Assembly: GCA_017979445.1 (NCBI GenBank) | Contig: CM030706.1 | Location: 7,171,595-7,235,594 of the forward strand | Direction: 5' to 3' | From: Akebia trifoliata | Lineage: Eukaryota > Streptophyta > Magnoliopsida > Ranunculales > Lardizabalaceae | DNA: 64,000 bases | Shown here: one piece after another, positions 1 through 10,484 of the stretch | Position numbering within the stretch: the first letter of the stretch is position 1 | Layout: every line of letters starts with the position of its first letter | Made by a program: the position numbers and the translations under genes | The notes under the pieces: model-generated | What the model was told of the DNA's origin: nothing | Database searches by the model: none | Seen by the model: only the letters and a program-made list of their open reading frames with translations

Positions 1-546
1 AATAAAACAAATATTAAAGTTGGAGTTGTTAGGACCACAATATATTATATAATTTAAGGTTTCATATGGTGTAGATCTCAAGGAGAGCCTGTAAAACTTT
101 AGAATAAAAAAACTTGTTAATTAATTTTAAAATATGACACTACTTCCAAAGATTAAATTAATTTTATTTATAATTATTTGTCAAAATCTGAAATTGCAAT
201 ATATGATAAAAATATGTTTATCAAAAACATGAAAAAGATGTACCAAAATGAAAGAGCTCATTAGTAATCTTGTAAGCCAACTTGCCTCATTGCAATTTTA
301 CCTACCCCGTCCTTGGTGAATGGTCATTAAAACAATTAGATTTATTAGTGATTTCTAGAAAATGATTTGATTGTTACATGAGAATAATGCATAAATATAA
401 TTGATTTAATTTTCACTTTCATTTAAATTATTGTCATTACTCATCATCCTTAAATGGTCTTCATAAGAGGAAAATCAATAATTTGATATTTTAATCTAGC
501 AACCTCCTTTCATTATTACCCCATTGTCGTCTTACCTAGATAAAAT
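1..546. repeat. P block: 5'-flank of an array gene lying left of the window
   Basis: The sequence matches the region that begins about 370 bp upstream of the start codons of copies B and D (from about 15557 and 59737), including the shared stretch aataaaacaaatattaaa. Because array genes are on the minus strand, the matching gene should lie immediately left of position 1. No coding potential is seen in the block. Confidence 0.8.
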
Positions 547-1530
547 GGAAAACTAGTTGAAGGACCCTCGCAAAGGGAATTCTTTCTAAATAGTTCCTAA
601 GTTTTCAGCAGTTACTTGGTAGGACATTCAATAAATTTTTCTTTGTAAATGGTCCGTGCACCTCAGTTCCTAAATTTCTCACGATTGAATGTCTTAACCG
701 TTCAAGCTCATCGTATTCATGCAAAAATTGGATTTTGACACTCAATCAAGTTTCCGAGATTCTATTTCGTCGGAAAGGATTTAAGAAAGAAGAAAAAAAA
801 TCATTTTCAAGAGATTTATCAAATTTTTTGAAGGTGTATGTAAAAAAACTAGGGGTTTTTTCCACTTTTTCTCAGTTTTTGGATGAAAATTGATGTATAA
901 TGGTTCTTTTTGTTAAAATCATTTAAAGAAGTCGTTATCTCAAGTTTTTAATAATCTTTCCATGGATTTTAGTCGAAAAACCTCAAAAATTGAAAATGTG
1001 TGGGTTTTACTAGTGTTGAGTTCACAACTTTTGCATAACAAAGACTTCTTTCTGTGGACTGTTCTTTTGAATCTGTTTGGAAGGAAAAAATCAGGCAGCG
1101 GATTTTTTAGTGAAACAGGGTACTTTTTTCAAATGGTTTCTTCGTTGATGAAGAAATGTGTAATGTTATTCAGGAACTTTTGAGAATCGTTGAGGAAGAT
1201 TTAACTTGTATCTACACTCGGTAGTAATGTTTTCAGGGTGAGGTCCCTTTAACCCTAGCTTATCAATAAATAAAAAAAAATCTTTTTATATAATAAAATC
1301 GGTGAATTAAACAGTAATTAAAAAAACGTCAAGTTCGACAATAAAAAAAAAAAGGGAACTCAACACTAAATGAAAAAACGTCGAGTTCGACAATAAAAAT
1401 TATGAACTCGATAGTATGAGGGACCATTAAGAAAGAAAACGTTTACTAAATATCATGTCAAGCTAACACCCAAAACTTAGGGACTATTTAGAACAAAACT
1501 CTTTCGTGAGGGTCCTTAAAGTAATTTTCC
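547..1530. mobile_element. TIR-A, full-length copy 1 of a non-autonomous TIR element
   Basis: The left end (ggaaaactagttgaaggacc) and the reverse complement of the right end (ggaaaattactttaaggacc) form imperfect terminal inverted repeats. These continue about 80 bp inward through a shared taaatagt-ccctaag stretch. The interior has no transposase ORF; the small ORFs here are not conserved between copies. Related copies lie at 8061, 8814, 16082, 43749 and 60223. The superfamily is not assignable, because no clean target-site duplication is visible. This is the longest copy, about 300 bp longer than those at 8814 and 43749. Confidence 0.7.
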
Positions 1531-1953
1531 CTAAGTAAAACCATTGAATCATGAGGCACCATCAAATAAAAAAAACTGAAACTGGTTGCTTCAATGCCCT
1601 CCCATGTCAAATAGAATTTCATTGTTTAAGCCAGAGTTTTAAAATTCATCGAGTTAACTAAAATGTTTTCAAGCGGACTTAACTTGAATGAATTTTGAGG
1701 TGAATAGGCCCCCAAAATTAAATGGAATCAAGTCATTAACTCAACTCTGCAAAATATTTAATCAACTTGTCTACTTTCTTCATGAGCTCGAAAATGCATC
1801 TAGACATGTCAAAAAAGTTAATTATTTGGGTACAAGACTTTTGTACAGAATAAAAAATGAAAATTTTTATTCATTTTAAAATGTTTTTATTTGACTCATC
1901 CAAGACAAATCTTTAGTCAATTCTGTTTTTATTATTTTTCTTTTTTTGAGAAA
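1531..1953. repeat. S block: spacer of the array unit
   Basis: Noncoding spacer that recurs at 9489, 44427 and 60557, starting with a taaaaccattgaatcatgag motif and ending in a T-rich run. No gene is recognised. The 63-residue ORF at 1688-1879 is not kept in the other copies. Confidence 0.7.
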
Positions 1954-2371
1954 TGCTCAAATGGATGTCGTTTTTGGCCAATGCCCAGAGGCCCTATGTC
2001 GTGTTGACTCACAGCCCAACAAACATTTGACATGTGGGGCAATGACATCAGTAATAGAGAGAGCTTCTCTCTCTTGCCCGCTGCTCACATATTTATTTTT
2101 GTAAGTTTCAAAACTTAAAAAAAGGTCGTTGGGCCTACATTGATTATCACATCGACAATCCAACAATATAGTCTTTTAGATTTCATGAAAATATTCATAG
2201 TAAAAAAGGATAAAGATATTTAAAAAAAATATTGTTTTTTGAGCTTGATCCAACGTGTTCAAAATGGACGCCCACGAAGCACCCATATTTCACGGTGAAA
2301 AATAACTATTTAAAAGAAAAGAAAAAAAAATTAAAGTTCATATAATTTTGTCCCCAACAATTCATTTAGCA
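1954..2371. mobile_element. MITE-B copy 1, internally deleted
   Basis: The left terminus (tgctcaaatggatgtcg) and right terminus (catttagca) match the TIRs of the better preserved copy at 9951-10484. About 100 bp before the right end are missing here. The minus-strand ORF inside it recurs in other copies only because the element does. Confidence 0.65.
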
Positions 2372-2532
2372 TCACTATTGTTTTTGTATTTTTGTATTTT
2401 TTTGCACCGGCGGGCTGCTCATACAACCACCCTAGCATGTGCTCAACAATTAAATATTTAGTCGCATGTATACCAAATTTCATAATTATTTACTTTTACC
2501 AAAGCAGTTATATATATATATATATATATATA
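2372..2532. repeat. S/R junction with TA microsatellite
   Basis: A short spacer ends in an uninterrupted TA run at about 2509-2532. The equivalent position in the last unit (about 61660-62442) is where two foldback elements have inserted, so this copy shows the empty site. Confidence 0.75.
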
Positions 2533-5056
2533 CATGTGTGGGGTGGAGAGGGGGCAAATGGCCACCCTGAACTTTTCAAATATTGTAAATACCCCTGTAC
2601 AGTGGTTGCCCCTCAATTCTTTAAATATTTTAGAGATAACCTTCCAAGGTTAGTTGGGATACTGCTATTTTCCAAAGTGATCACATGCTTCTCTTGATCC
2701 TAATCTTCTCTAATAAATTACAAACAAATGACAAGAATGCCATTTTTTAATTTGTAACCAAAACCATTATCTTTTTTCAAAAAATAATCATCTTCAAACT
2801 CTTCAATCCTTATGATATGTATATTATTTTTCAATTTCTCCAACCACAAAACAAACTTATGGAAACTACTTAAATGCCTTTGATCAAACTACCCCTCAAT
2901 CATCTAGTATTTACTTTAGAAATGACATCTATTTATTGAACTATGTTAGATTCCATCAAAATAATATGACAATAAATAAATAAATAAGTAAAGGGTGCCA
3001 CATATACTAATAGTTATAGAAAGTAACTAATTTAAATAATATGGTTCCCTTGGACCCATAGTTTGGGTTAGGCTTTACAATAAGAAATTTAAGTGGGAAA
3101 AAACAAATAGTCACTCAATATTAACTTCAAATGGGCATAATTTGAATTGATTATTATAAAAACATTTGAACAAATTAATTAATAACAATATCTACTACAT
3201 TGTCTATAATAAGTATCTCAATGATTTCTATAGAACAAACACTTACATTCATCAAGAAGGAATTTGGTTTACTTTCCTTATTTTTTTAAACAAAGAACCA
3301 AAGTGAATCACATAGCAATATTTCTGAGTGTTCATATGCCATGGTTTTAAAGCTTATAGGAGCCCATGAAAATTTGGTGGATTACAAGAAATTCATTGAG
3401 AATCACCAATGAAATTGACTCACTCAAGATCCAAAATGAATCACCTAATGATATTTTGAAAATCTCAGCCAAGATTATGAAAATTTAGCCAAGTCATCCG
3501 GTTTTAATTATTTTTGAAACAAAATAATCTATTTTTAATAATTAAATATGTTTTATATATATATATATATATATAATATGATTTTCATTATTTAGCATCT
3601 ATTAATTCACCTTAATAGAAAATTAATAATTGTGGGTGAAAAGTTTTCAACACCCCACTTAAAGTAGGATATGTGTCTTGACAGGATTGTCAAAATATAA
3701 TCTACCTTAGCGATCCCAAATACTTGATCAAAATATGAAACAAGAACCGTAAGCCAATTTACCTCATATCAAACTAATGTATGAATTCTGACTGAGAAAA
3801 ATAGAAGCTAGTTTCCCAGTGATATGTGAAGGTTTCAAATATATTTCGAGTTTTAATTTGCAATTTCTGCAAATTTCCAATTAAGTGTATTTTTAATTTC
3901 ATCTAAAATGGTTTGCTTCCCAAATTTAATTTACTTGTGCAGGAGTTGCAGGCATCAAGATTACTAACAAAAAAATAAAAGTTCATAATAACCATTAGCA
4001 TTGGGTTCCTTTAGATAAAGTCAATATACCCAAAGTACCCTTATAGGGTGTTTTGATAATTGTATATTATAAAAAGAGAGAATCTAAGGCTGCAACAAAT
4101 TTTTCTAAGAACACCCCAATGATATGATATTAATGGAGATTAGCACACATCTTTGGGTGCTTTTAGTAAAAGTTGGTGTGGCAATATAATTTCTCTATAA
4201 AAAAAATTCTTGTAAAAGTCAATTACACATTCTAATTGGTCGGTGAACCTTCCTTTCTATTCAACGAATCTTATAAAAAATTTACATTTATTTTTAATAT
4301 CTAAAAATATTATATATATATATATATATACATATTAAATTACAAGTTGTTATGTCCTCTTTATATTATATAATTAAAGGTTGCTTATGGAATGGATCTC
4401 AAGGAATCTAGAGTAATTTAAAAGAAAAAACATTTTTAACCAATTTTAAAATATATAAAACTAATCATTTAAATATTAAATAAATCTTATTTATATATCT
4501 GAAAGAAATTAAACAAACACACACACCCACACATAGCATGGTTTCTCTCACTTAATAACATCGTAGCATAGTGCCTAATGGGATATATGGTTAAGAGACA
4601 AACAAACTACCACTATTTTGCATCACCCAATTATATATTACAAATATTCAAATATGTTTCCTAATTTTGTTCCCTTTTAGACCAAACAAGGGAAAGCTAT
4701 AGGAACTATGATGAACTCAAATAAAAAGAAATTAAAAAAAAATAAAAAATACATGACACTTTGCACAACATGCGAGCTTGGACATACTTGAAATAAAATG
4801 GAGTGAACGAACTAATCTCAAAGTAATATAGCCTCATAAAGCATTTATGTTCTCCAACATGTATGCTAGGACTCTGTTTATTAAAAAAGCATGCACACGC
4901 CACAACCTGCAGAAGGATCCATGGGACTAAATAACTAATTAATCAAAATAAACGATTGTCATAATTAAGGAAAAAAAGAAGAAATTTGTTCAACCAATAC
5001 TGTAATATTAAAAATTAAAACAAAAAAACAAAAATTGTACTTACATGACATGTTGT
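2533..5056. repeat. R block: 3'-flank and 3' UTR region of copy A
   Basis: A long noncoding block, homologous to 10485-13195, 20938-22915 and 55226-57274. It starts with a G-rich stretch (ggggtggagagggggcaaat) and runs to the stop codon of copy A. It contains TA microsatellites near 3555 and 4311. Its last few hundred bases are probably transcribed as the 3' UTR of copy A. The 65-residue minus-strand ORF at 4706-4903 lies in that presumed 3' UTR. Confidence 0.7.
4907..5044 (-). other. Predicted 3' UTR intron of copy A
   Basis: Read on the minus strand, a strong donor (cat/gtaagtac) lies 12 bases after the stop codon, and an acceptor (ccttctgcag/gttg) lies 138 bases further on. The same donor and acceptor are present at copy D (57262 to 57126). 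In copy B the acceptor AG has become AT. Splicing is inferred, not shown. The junction is too close to the stop codon to be expected to trigger nonsense-mediated decay. Confidence 0.45.
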
Positions 5057-7165
5057 TCAAACAAGTTCTGGAATTTCACAATCTTCACTCATTGTATGAG
5101 TAACATCTACATTTTGTTCCGCTGGTTCGATACGTTGAGTGTCTATTGCAGGATCAACGGTTATAAAGCTAGTAATGCCAGTTCCATCCGGAAATGACCA
5201 ATGAATTATATGCTCTAACGGTTCAACTTTGCAAAGGAATTTCAAGACAAATCTTGCTCTTTCTTCACGTTCTATAATGGGACCCTCGAGAACATGTTTG
5301 AATATGGCAAGTGGGAGTTGAGGGAGGAAAAAGTGCAATATGTCCACAAATATGTGTTCCATGTGAACATATAACTCGTTGATTGACGTGTATGTTCTCT
5401 GAGGCTCTTGTCCAATGATAAACTCATAGAAGATGTCTATAACTTTGCTTGGATCTAGATATTTATCAATGAAACACCAAGTTTCACCAGATGTCACTTG
5501 TAATTCTTTAATAATCTCAAGTGCACAATGTATGTCCAATTGAAGTTGCGACCGAGAACCTCCATCCATAGACTTCTTAAACGATGGTGAACAACATTTT
5601 TTAACCGTGGGTTTAATGAATCTCGTATGAAACCAATGACATGCATTGTCCTTGTTCATCCACAATTCTTTTGCCGTTGCACATCTCATCTTGCAATCCG
5701 TGTCTTTGGCATTCACTTTCTCGTCAATGAAACAAATGATTTCGAAGGCTTCATCTAAGCTTTGAACTAGAGAAGAAATAAGGGTATCTGGTAGTGTTAC
5801 GATAGCAACTCTTGCAATGATTACCAATAAAAGACAAGAGAATTTGTTTTCATGTGAACTGGACATCGTATTGGTAGTTGACTCTTTAGATGGAGTAGTT
5901 TGGGAAAGCAATTGGATTAGATGAGTGGGAGAATCCTTTTCATGTTTCTCCGTGAATCTCTTTATCTCTTTTTCACCGTTTCCTTGTATCCACTCTTGCA
6001 CATCCATACAGACTATTTCATTGTTTCTTTGTTTACCAAAACAAACTTTAGAGATTGCCATCAAACACACCATTAATACCAAAGATAAGAGCAAACCCAA
6101 GATATACAATGCCATGACCAATATGTGTAATATCCACAGGCCATTTGTTGCAATCATATGCAAGATAAACATGAGGCTCATTCTAGAGATTTTGAAGACT
6201 GCCAGACTGCGGAGCTTTATCAAAGACGATGAAACCCAGGAAGAAGGGAAGAAGTTAACATCAGAAAATTCAATTTCTGCAATGATTTTGAATCCAAACC
6301 ACCATCTCAATACACTTGCTATACTTCCTATTAGGACAATGAAAATTTGAGTTGAAACCACCATCCACATTGACCATTTATAAGCCGAAATTCCACATTG
6401 AAACTCCACCTCCTTAAGAACAAGCGATCGAAATGCGGCTTGTGAGAGAACCAGTGTGCAAAGTGTGGGCAACATGCCCATACCGATCCAAATCAAGCCA
6501 TTTTCGATTACCATCTCAGCATCGTTTTTATAATGGGATACATAAAACAATTTCAATCTATGTACCATATTCTTACTCTCTGAATTTTGAGAGTCACTCT
6601 TTTTAAGTTGATCATCAGTTTTAGAATATGAGGAAATATCAAGAGGGTGATTTAATTTGAACAAGGACCACAACACTCCGAGTAATAATAGCATGCAGGA
6701 CATAATTATGACATGTTCTACAAGGAATGAGAAGATCACACCAGTGTAAATCTGTATACAAACATTGACAATCACAGTTACTACGAAAATGCTCAAGGAG
6801 ATGATATTGGAAAAACATTCAGAATCACTCTGAGTTAGGAGTGAAGATGAGAAAAAACTCATCGAAATGCATATTAAGACAGTGCCAGTAAGTTTGGATA
6901 GTTGATCTTGAGCAGAAGGCATTGAACTAGTGAGATCTACAGGAAGCTTTGTAGCTACGGCAAGAAGAGTGAGTGTAAGTGAGTTGAGTGAGAAGAATCG
7001 ACAAGGAATCCATGGCTTCCTATTATGCAACCCATTTAATAGATCACAAATCATAAACAGAAAACATACCGAAGTGGCCGCCGCTGTATATAAGCCAATC
7101 AAAGGAATTGGTGAAGAATACATGTTTTCATCAGATGTTGCATTGAAACATGAATGGATCGCCAT
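5057..7165 (-). CDS. Array copy A: multi-pass membrane protein of unknown function, 702 aa
   Basis: A single uninterrupted 702-residue reading frame. The start ATG sits in a good plant context (A at -3, G at +4) that is identical in copies B and D. The N-terminal half is hydrophobic, with about nine likely membrane segments near residues 21-44, 57-75, 92-112, 119-146, 148-169, 223-246, 266-288 and two between 327 and 375. The C-terminal half (about 380-702) is soluble and charged, with an HWFHTRF motif near 510 and a DILHFFLPQLP motif near 608. The overall pattern resembles a family of plant proteins annotated only as uncharacterised membrane proteins; no enzymatic or transporter motif is recognised, so no function is proposed. 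There is no ER-retention or signal motif. It is near-identical to copies B and D except for a divergent patch at residues 213-232. Confidence 0.85.
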   Translation of the reverse strand: MAIHSCFNATSDENMYSSPIPLIGLYTAAATSVCFLFMICDLLNGLHNRKPWIPCRFFSLNSLTLTLLAVATKLPVDLTSSMPSAQDQLSKLTGTVLICISMSFFSSSLLTQSDSECFSNIISLSIFVVTVIVNVCIQIYTGVIFSFLVEHVIIMSCMLLLLGVLWSLFKLNHPLDISSYSKTDDQLKKSDSQNSESKNMVHRLKLFYVSHYKNDAEMVIENGLIWIGMGMLPTLCTLVLSQAAFRSLVLKEVEFQCGISAYKWSMWMVVSTQIFIVLIGSIASVLRWWFGFKIIAEIEFSDVNFFPSSWVSSSLIKLRSLAVFKISRMSLMFILHMIATNGLWILHILVMALYILGLLLSLVLMVCLMAISKVCFGKQRNNEIVCMDVQEWIQGNGEKEIKRFTEKHEKDSPTHLIQLLSQTTPSKESTTNTMSSSHENKFSCLLLVIIARVAIVTLPDTLISSLVQSLDEAFEIICFIDEKVNAKDTDCKMRCATAKELWMNKDNACHWFHTRFIKPTVKKCCSPSFKKSMDGGSRSQLQLDIHCALEIIKELQVTSGETWCFIDKYLDPSKVIDIFYEFIIGQEPQRTYTSINELYVHMEHIFVDILHFFLPQLPLAIFKHVLEGPIIEREERARFVLKFLCKVEPLEHIIHWSFPDGTGITSFITVDPAIDTQRIEPAEQNVDVTHTMSEDCEIPELV

Positions 7166-8060
7166 TTTCCCTTCTTTGAAGGATCAAACAAGCAAGCCTT
7201 CTTCTTCTCCTCAAATTTCAATAACATATAGACCTAAGCATTCATTGTTTTTTTCTCCCTTTTCCCACTTCAGTTTCTAACTTGAAGGAAATTTCCTATT
7301 TTACCCCTACTTTTTAAAGGATGGATAGAAAATTCTTGATAGTCCATGCTTGTTGACAAAGAATTTAAGCTACCCTTTTAGGGTATTTTGGTCTATGGTC
7401 ATCGTATGTTAGAAACAATTCTGGCAAAATATCCTAATTGGCGGACGAACTTTCCTCTCTATTCAATTATTATCTTCTAAAAGAGTTGTTGTTTGTTTTA
7501 ATTATCTAAAAAAATAATAAATAAAACAAATATGAAATTTGGAGTTATTATGACCTCTTTGTATTATATAATTTATGGTTTCATATGGTGTAGATCTCAA
7601 GGAGAGCCTGTAATACTGTAGAATAAAAAATCTTGTTAATTAATTTTAAGATATGACACTAATTCCAAAGATTAAATAAATTATATTTATAATTATTGGA
7701 CTAGGTCATACAATATATGATAAAAATATCTTTATCAAAAACATGAAATAGATGTTTAGTAATCTTTTAAGCCAACTTGCCTCATTGCATTTTTTTCACC
7801 TACCCCATCCTTGGTGAATGGTCGTTAAAAGAATTAGATTTATTAGTGATTTCTAGAAAATGATTTAATTATTACCTGAGAATAATGCGTAAATATAATT
7901 GATTTAATTTTTTACTTTGATTTTAATTATTGTCCTTACTCATCATCCTTAGATCCAAACCATTAAATGGTTTTCATACGAGGAAAATCAACAATTTTGA
8001 TATTTTAATCTAGCGACCTCCTTTCATTATCACCCCATTGACATCCTCCCTAGATAAAAG
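7166..8060. repeat. P block: 5' flank of copy A
   Basis: Homologous to 15227-16081 and 59384-60222. It holds the 5' UTR and presumably the promoter of copy A, reading leftwards. A C/T-rich stretch lies just upstream of the ATG in all copies. No TATA box is conserved between the three copies, so no promoter site is called. Confidence 0.65.
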
Positions 8061-8291
8061 GGAAAATTAGTTAAAGGACCCTCATAGAGGGAATTCTTTT
8101 TAAATAATCCCTAAATTTTTAGCGGTTGCTTGGCATGACATGTAATAAACTTTTTCTTTTTAAATAGTCCTTGGACCTCATCTCCCACATTTCTCATAAT
8201 TGAATGCCCTAACTGTTCAAACACATCATATTCATCCAAAAATTGAATTTTTGACATCTCAATTAAAGACTCTATTTCGTCAGAACGGATT
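8061..8291. mobile_element. TIR-A fragment (left end only)
   Basis: Starts with the TIR-A left terminus (ggaaaattagttaaaggacc) and stops abruptly at 8291 inside the element, where the sequence switches to a second P block. The rest of this element is missing. Confidence 0.7.
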
Positions 8292-8813
8292 TTCTAACTT
8301 GAGGACAATTTTCTATTTTACCCCTAATTTTTAAGGATGACTAGAAAATTCTGCCAAAACATCAAAATTGGCGGACGAACTTTCCCCTCCATTGAATAAA
8401 TAAAACAAATATTAAATTTTGAGTTGTTATTACCTTTGTGTATTATATGATTTAAGGTTTCTTATGGTGTAGATCTCAAGGAGAGCCTGTAATACTTTAG
8501 CATAAAAAATCTTGTTAATTAATTAAGCCAACTTGCCTCATTGCAATTTCACCTACGCCATTCTTGGTGAATGTTCGTTAAAAGAATTAGATTTATTAGT
8601 GATTTCTAGAAAAAGATTTGATTGTTACATGAGAATAATGCATAAGTATAGTTGATTTAATTTTTTACTTTGATTTTAATTATAGTCCTTACTCATCATC
8701 CTTAGATCCAAATCGTTAAATGGTCTTCATATGAGGAAGATAAATATTTTGATATTCTAATCTAGCAAACCTCCTTTCATTATTACCCCACTGACGTCCT
8801 ACCTAGATGAAAG
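8292..8813. repeat. Second, shortened P block next to the first
   Basis: Starts at the equivalent of about 7275 (tctaacttgagg) and repeats the P sequence, with a deletion after cttgttaattaatt. Exactly the same deletion occurs in the P block beside copy C (about 43450), so those two P blocks share a recent ancestor. Confidence 0.7.
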
Positions 8814-9488
8814 GGAAAACTAGTTAAATGACTCTCGGAGAGGGAATTCTTTCTAAATAGTCCCTAAGTTTTGCGTGGTTACTTGGCAGGACATTTAATA
8901 AAATTTTCTTTCTAAATGGTTCATGCACCTCATTTCTCATATTTCTCACGATTGAATGCCTTAACCGTTCAAACTCATCGTATTCATCAAAAATTGGATT
9001 TTTACACCTCAATCAAGTTTCGGAGATTCTATTTCGTCAGAAAGGATTTAAGAAAGAAGAAAAAACTATTTTCAAGGGTTTTTTCAAATTTTTTGAAGAT
9101 GTACGTAAAAAACTTGGGGTTTTTCACCTTTTTCTTAGTTTTTGAATGAAAATCGATGTATAATGGTTCTTTTGGATTGAAATCATTTAAACAAGTCGGT
9201 ATCTCAAGTTTTTAGTCAATCTTTTCATGTATTTTAGTCAAAAAACTTAAAAACTGAAATTGGGAGGGTTTTACCTGTGTTGAGTTCACCACTTTTTATT
9301 TAATAAAATTGGTGAACTAGACAGTAATTAAAAAAGCGTTGAGTTCGACAATAAAAATTATGAACTCGATAGTACGAGGGACCATTAAGAAGGAAAATAT
9401 TTACTAAATGTCATGTCAAACTAACACCCAAAACTTATGGATCATTTAGAAAGAAACTCTTCCGCAAGGGTCCTTATAGTAATTTTCC
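8814..9488. mobile_element. TIR-A copy with both ends
   Basis: Left end ggaaaactagttaaatgac; the right end is the reverse complement of ggaaaattactataagg. It is about 675 bp, matches the copy at 43749-44426 closely, and lacks about 300 bp of interior present in copy 1. No coding capacity. Confidence 0.7.
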
Positions 9489-9950
9489 CTAGGTAAAACC
9501 ATTGAATCATGAGGCACCATCAAATTAAAAAATTTGAAAATGGTTGTTTCAGTGCCCTCCCATGTCAAATATTCTTTGGATTCACTAAAAATTTCATTGT
9601 TTAAGTTAGAATTTTAAAATTCATCGAGTTAACTAAAATGTTTCCAAGTGGACTTAAATGAATTTTGAGGTGAATAGGCCCCAAAAATTAAATTGAATCA
9701 AGTCATTAAGTCAACTCCACAAAATATTTAATCAACTTGTCTACTTTCTTCATGAGCTCAAAAATGCATCTAGACATGTCAAAAAAGTTATTTCTTTGGG
9801 TACAAGACTTTTGTACAGAATAAAAAATTAAAAAATTTATTCATTTTAAAATGTTTTTATTTGACTCATCCAAGACAACTTGTTAATCAATTTTGTTTGT
9901 TGTTTGTTTGTTTGTTTGTTTGTTTTTTTTTTTTTTTTTTTTTTGAGAAA
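9489..9950. repeat. S block with GTTT/T tract
   Basis: Array spacer homologous to 1531-1953. It ends in a (GTTT)n and poly-T run at about 9895-9944, directly before the MITE-B terminus. No gene is seen. Confidence 0.7.
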
Positions 9951-10484
9951 TGCTAAATGAACGTCGTTTTTGACTAACGCCCCAGAGGCCCTATGACACG
10001 TCAGCTCACAACCCAACAAACATTTGCCATGTGTCGCAATGACATCAGCAATAGAGAGAGCTTCTCTCTCTTGTACGTTGCCCACATATTTATTTTTGTA
10101 GATTTCAAAACTTAAAAAGGGTCGTTGGGCTCACATTGATTATCACACTGACAATCTAACAACACAGACTTTTAGATTTCATGAAAATATTCATAGTAAG
10201 AAAAGACGAAATTAAAAAAATATTGTTCTTTGAGCTGATCCAACGTGTCCAAAATGGACGGCCAAGCACCCATATTTAAAAATAAAATTCAATGGTGAAA
10301 AATAACTATTTAAAAGAAGAAAAAAAAAAAAAATGAAAGTTCATATACTTTTGTCCCCTACAACTCCATTGCATCGGATCATGTTTTTGAATGTCACAAG
10401 GTGATCAAATCAGAAAGTTTGTTTTTTTTCACTACGGGCAGAAAAGAGAAAGGGACGTTAGCCAAAAACAGCGTTCATTTAGCA
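9951..10484. mobile_element. MITE-B reference copy, 534 bp
   Basis: The left terminus reads tgctaaatgaacgtcg, followed by tttttgactaacgcccc. The right terminus, reverse-complemented, reads tgctaaatgaacgctg, followed by tttttggctaacgtccc. This gives TIRs of about 35 bp with few mismatches. There is no transposase. Other copies are at 1954, 41811, 44875 and 61011. A target-site duplication is not obvious because both flanks are T-rich. Confidence 0.75.

Noticed and set aside
4706..4903. Minus-strand ORF MACACFFN... downstream of copies A and D
   Set aside because: Better explained as part of a spliced 3' UTR exon; length and frame differ between copies (65, 63 and 86 residues).
5925..6350. Plus-strand 141-residue ORF inside copy A
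   Set aside because: Antisense shadow; it is not open at the same length in copies B or D.
6930..7280. Plus-strand 116-residue ORF opposite the start of copy A, also seen opposite D (59148-59447)
   Set aside because: It is the antisense shadow of the conserved membrane-protein N-terminus; conservation follows from the real gene.
9846..10085. Recurring minus-strand ORF (QEREALSI...) in several units
   Set aside because: Lies inside MITE-B and recurs because the element does; no start or frame conservation.
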